A stretch of DNA of 8,421 nt from Fibrobacter sp. UBA4373 (GTDB lineage Bacteria > Fibrobacterota > Fibrobacteria > Fibrobacterales > Fibrobacteraceae): contig DGSB01000015.1 in assembly GCA_002390045.1 (NCBI GenBank), forward strand, positions 1-8,421. The letters are read 5' to 3'. This document shows positions 6,023 to 8,421 of this stretch, piece by piece. The number at the start of each line of letters is the position of its first letter. Positions within the stretch are counted from its first letter, which is position 1. The position numbers and the translations under genes are program-made. The notes under the pieces were generated by a model. It had not been told where the DNA came from, did not search any database, and saw only the letters and a program-made list of their open reading frames with translations.

Positions 6023-6071
6023 AAAAGCTATCTTTTGCGAGGTCACAAACCTTTAGCTCAAGGTAGCTTTT
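6023..6071 (+). promoter_or_regulatory. Hairpin covering the purL ribosome binding site
   Basis: AAAAGCTATCTT (6023-6034) pairs with AAGGTAGCTTTT (6060-6071) over 12 bp with one T-G wobble. The 25-base loop holds a small inner stem, AGGT 6040-6043 with ACCT 6049-6052. The purL ATG starts at the very next base, 6072, and the AAGG Shine-Dalgarno (6060-6063) is buried in the stem. A second TAGCT (6054-6058) could compete with the one at 6064-6068 for the 5' arm. It may be a translational control element on transcripts reading through from upstream, or a terminator for the preceding gene ending in a short T run. Confidence 0.5.
6029..6037 (+). promoter_or_regulatory. Candidate promoter -10/-7 box for purL
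   Basis: TATCTTTTG fits the TAnnTTT core seen before aroE and ffh and is close to the Bacteroidota TAnnTTTG form. It would start transcription near 6041-6044 and give a leader of about 30 bases containing the AAGG site 8 bases before ATG. It overlaps the 5' arm of the hairpin, so an mRNA made from this promoter would lack that arm. No firm -35/-33 element is visible. Confidence 0.4.
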
Positions 6072-8421
6072 ATGATTATTCTTCGCGGTTCGCCTGCGCT
6101 TTCATCTTTCAGAGTTCAGAAACTCCTCTCTGATTTCGGGCAAGATTCCCTTCCGGTGAAGGGCATTTATGCAGAGTTCGTTCACGTCGTTGATCTCGAA
6201 TCCGACCTCACTTCTGAAAAGAAGTCCACTCTCGAAAAACTTTTAACCTATGGTCCATCGCTTGAAGCGAAGGAACCGGAAGGTTCTCTTTTTGTTGTCG
6301 CTCCGCGTCCGGGTACGATTAGCCCATGGAGCTCCAAGGCAACGGATATCGCTCACATTTGCGGACTTTCGGAAATCAAGCGCATTGAACGCGCGATTGC
6401 CTACTATGTGGACTTTAACGGTAGCGTCACGGAAGAAGTTTCCAAAAAGGTCAAAGCAAAAATCCATGACCGCATGACCCAGGCCGTGTTTACGGATAAG
6501 GCTTCTCTCGAAGTGCTCTTCAGCAAGGAAGAACCGCGTCCGCTGAACGTGATCCCGGTGCTTACCGAAGGCCGCGACGCCCTCGTGAAGGCCGACAAGG
6601 AAATGGGCCTCGCTCTTTCTTCTGACGAAATCGATTACCTCGTCAAGAACTTCATCGAACTCAAGCGCAACCCGACGGACGTGGAACTTTACATGTTCGC
6701 TCAGGCCAACTCGGAACACTGCCGTCACAAGGTGTTCGGTGCCGAATGGACCATCGATGGCGTGAAGCAGGACAAGTCCCTTTTCCAGATGATCAAGAAC
6801 ACTTACCAGCTTCACAATTCCAACATCTTCAGCGCTTATAAGGATAACGCGGCTGTGATGAAAGGTGCAACGGCTGGACGCTTCTACGCGGATCCGCGTA
6901 CGAACAAGTACGACTTCCACAACGAAGAAGTCGATATTTTGATGAAGGTCGAAACCCACAACCACCCGACGGCCATTTCTCCGTTCCCGGGTGCCGCTAC
7001 GGGTAGTGGTGGCGAAATCCGCGACGAAGGTGCCACGGGTAAGGGTAGTAAGCCGAAGGCCGGTCTTACGGGCTTCAGCGTTTCGAACCTCAAGCTTCCG
7101 GGTGCAGTTCAGCCGTGGGAAAAGGACTTCGGAAGCCCGTCCCGCATTGCGTCTGCTTTGGACATTATGATCGAAGGTCCGCTCGGTGGCGCCGCATTCA
7201 ACAACGAATATGGCCGTCCGAACATCCTCGGTTACTTCCGTACTTTTGAACAGGAAGTTTCTTCTGAAAAGGGTACCGAAGTCCGCGGTTACCACAAGCC
7301 GATTATGCTGGCTGGCGGTCTTGGCAACATCAAGCACCAGCACATTGAAAAGGGTCACATCGACCCGGGTGACCACCTGATCGTTCTCGGCGGTCCGGCG
7401 ATGCTCATCGGTCTCGGTGGCGGTGCTGCAAGCTCTGTCGCAAACGGTGCCGGTAATGAATCCCTCGACTTTGCTTCTGTGCAGCGTGAAAACCCGGAAA
7501 TGGAACGCCGCTGCCAGGAAGTCATCGACCGCTGCTGGGCGATGAACGAAGAAAACCCGATTACCTTTATTCATGACGTGGGTGCAGGTGGACTTTCGAA
7601 CGCCTTCCCGGAATTGGTGAATGATGGCGGCCTCGGTGGTAAGTTTGAACTCCGCAACGTGCCGAACGACGAACCGGGCATGAGTCCGTTTGAAATCTGG
7701 AGTAACGAATCCCAGGAACGTTATGTGATCGCAATCGCCGGCGACAAGCTCGACGTGTTCGATGCAATCTGTAAGCGTGAACGCTGCCCGTACGCTGTAG
7801 TGGGCGAAGCGATTCCAGAAAAGCACTTGACCCTTACGGACAAGTACTTCGGTACGACTCCGATTGACATGCCGCTCGGTGTGCTTCTCGGCAAACCGCC
7901 GCGCATGATCCGCAATGAAAAGTCCCAGAAGCGCCCGCTTTCTTCCACGGTGGTTCCGGCTGGCGTGACGGTGAAGGATGTGGCTCATCGCGTGCTTGCA
8001 AACCCGACCGTTGCCGATAAGACGTTCCTCATTTCCATTGGTGACCGTTCCGTGACGGGTATGATTTGCCGCGACCAGATGGTCGGTCCGTGGCAGGTGC
8101 CTGTTGCAGACTGCGCCGTGACGAGTGCTACGCTCGACACTTACGAAGGTGAAGTCATGAGCATGGGCGAACGTGCTCCGATTGCTTTGATTTCTCCGGC
8201 TGCCGCTGCCCGTATGACGGTGGCGGAATCTCTCACGAACATGGCTGCCGCTTGCGTGCCGGATATGGGCCGCGTGAATTTGTCTGCAAACTGGATGGCC
8301 ACGCCGAACTACGAAGGCGATGGTGCTGACCTTTACGAAGCCGTGAAGTCCATCGGTATGGAACTCTGCCCGGAACTTGGCATTACGATTCCGGTGGGTA
8401 AGGACTCCATGAGCATGAGCA
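6072..8421 (+). CDS. purL: Phosphoribosylformylglycinamidine synthase, large single-chain type (5' part, runs off the window)
   Basis: The frame from ATG 6072 is open to the window end, giving 783 complete codons of an enzyme usually near 1,300 residues. It converts FGAR, ATP and glutamine to FGAM, the fourth step of de novo purine synthesis, in the cytoplasm. The N-terminal PurS-like domain has LRGSPALS (4-11) and PRPGTISPWSSKATDI (78-93). The linker has SEHCRH (214-219). The first synthetase half has MKVETHNHPTAISPFPGA (from 291) and then GSGGEIRDEGATGKGSKP. IHDVGAGGLS is at 500-509, followed by NESQERY. The second half contains SIGDRSVTGM, DQMVGPWQVPVAD and the final VGKDSMSMS (775-783). 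The C-terminal glutaminase domain lies beyond the window. The start matches the E. coli PurL N-terminus, and AAGG is 8 bases upstream. Codons end in C more often than in the aro genes, suggesting high expression. No frameshift or missing motif is seen. Confidence 0.97.
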   Translation, partial: MIILRGSPALSSFRVQKLLSDFGQDSLPVKGIYAEFVHVVDLESDLTSEKKSTLEKLLTYGPSLEAKEPEGSLFVVAPRPGTISPWSSKATDIAHICGLSEIKRIERAIAYYVDFNGSVTEEVSKKVKAKIHDRMTQAVFTDKASLEVLFSKEEPRPLNVIPVLTEGRDALVKADKEMGLALSSDEIDYLVKNFIELKRNPTDVELYMFAQANSEHCRHKVFGAEWTIDGVKQDKSLFQMIKNTYQLHNSNIFSAYKDNAAVMKGATAGRFYADPRTNKYDFHNEEVDILMKVETHNHPTAISPFPGAATGSGGEIRDEGATGKGSKPKAGLTGFSVSNLKLPGAVQPWEKDFGSPSRIASALDIMIEGPLGGAAFNNEYGRPNILGYFRTFEQEVSSEKGTEVRGYHKPIMLAGGLGNIKHQHIEKGHIDPGDHLIVLGGPAMLIGLGGGAASSVANGAGNESLDFASVQRENPEMERRCQEVIDRCWAMNEENPITFIHDVGAGGLSNAFPELVNDGGLGGKFELRNVPNDEPGMSPFEIWSNESQERYVIAIAGDKLDVFDAICKRERCPYAVVGEAIPEKHLTLTDKYFGTTPIDMPLGVLLGKPPRMIRNEKSQKRPLSSTVVPAGVTVKDVAHRVLANPTVADKTFLISIGDRSVTGMICRDQMVGPWQVPVADCAVTSATLDTYEGEVMSMGERAPIALISPAAAARMTVAESLTNMAAACVPDMGRVNLSANWMATPNYEGDGADLYEAVKSIGMELCPELGITIPVGKDSMSMS

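Noticed and set aside
6243..7988. A 581-codon open frame on the minus strand opposite purL.
   Set aside because: It lies wholly within the conserved purL coding sequence. Its translation is rich in His, Arg, Thr and Val with no recognisable motif, and it is explained by the codon bias of purL.
1..8421. Possible CRISPR array, insertion sequence, phage or defence genes, tRNA or rRNA.
   Set aside because: No spaced direct repeats, terminal inverted repeats, transposase or integrase motifs, cloverleaf-like segments or rRNA-like stretches were seen. The genes are all housekeeping or envelope genes.

Overview
The window is compact bacterial chromosomal housekeeping sequence, with all genes on the + strand and gaps of at most about 115 bases. 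Moderate GC content, a DUF3078-type outer-membrane protein, an aroK-aroB fusion and TAnnTTT boxes just upstream of start codons point to a Gram-negative member of the Fibrobacterota/Bacteroidota (FCB) group. Fibrobacter is my best guess. It is an inference, not a proven identification.

Layout. (1) The last 24 codons of an unidentified gene end at 75 and are followed by a strong hairpin terminator (87-129). (2) Three tightly coupled genes follow: aroE (145-1020), an aroK-aroB fusion (1020-2651) and an SDR-type nucleotide-sugar epimerase/reductase (2648-3619). The junctions overlap by 1 and 4 bases and each has a clear GGAGG ribosome binding site, so this is one transcription unit. (3) After 38 bases comes ffh (3658-5019), which has a TATATTT box almost touching its start codon. 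(4) A 114-base gap contains a 12-base perfect palindrome, a larger inverted repeat and a run of seven C. It precedes a secreted 286-residue beta-barrel protein (5134-5994). (5) A 77-base gap contains a 12-bp hairpin whose 3' arm covers the ribosome binding site of purL. purL begins at 6072 and runs off the right end of the window, with 783 residues visible.

Function. AroE and AroKB supply three shikimate-pathway activities: dehydroquinate synthase, shikimate dehydrogenase and shikimate kinase. The third gene of that unit belongs to deoxyhexose nucleotide-sugar metabolism and has no obvious link to aromatic synthesis. Ffh targets membrane and secreted proteins. The DUF3078-like protein is an export client that probably sits in the outer membrane. 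PurL performs the fourth step of purine synthesis. I found no RNA genes, insertion sequences, CRISPR arrays, phage genes or defence genes. I also found no convincing undescribed multi-gene system. The points worth a second look are regulatory (leaderless-looking starts, the purL leader hairpin, the palindrome and poly-C region) and structural (the AroKB fusion, the Met-poor SRP M domain).
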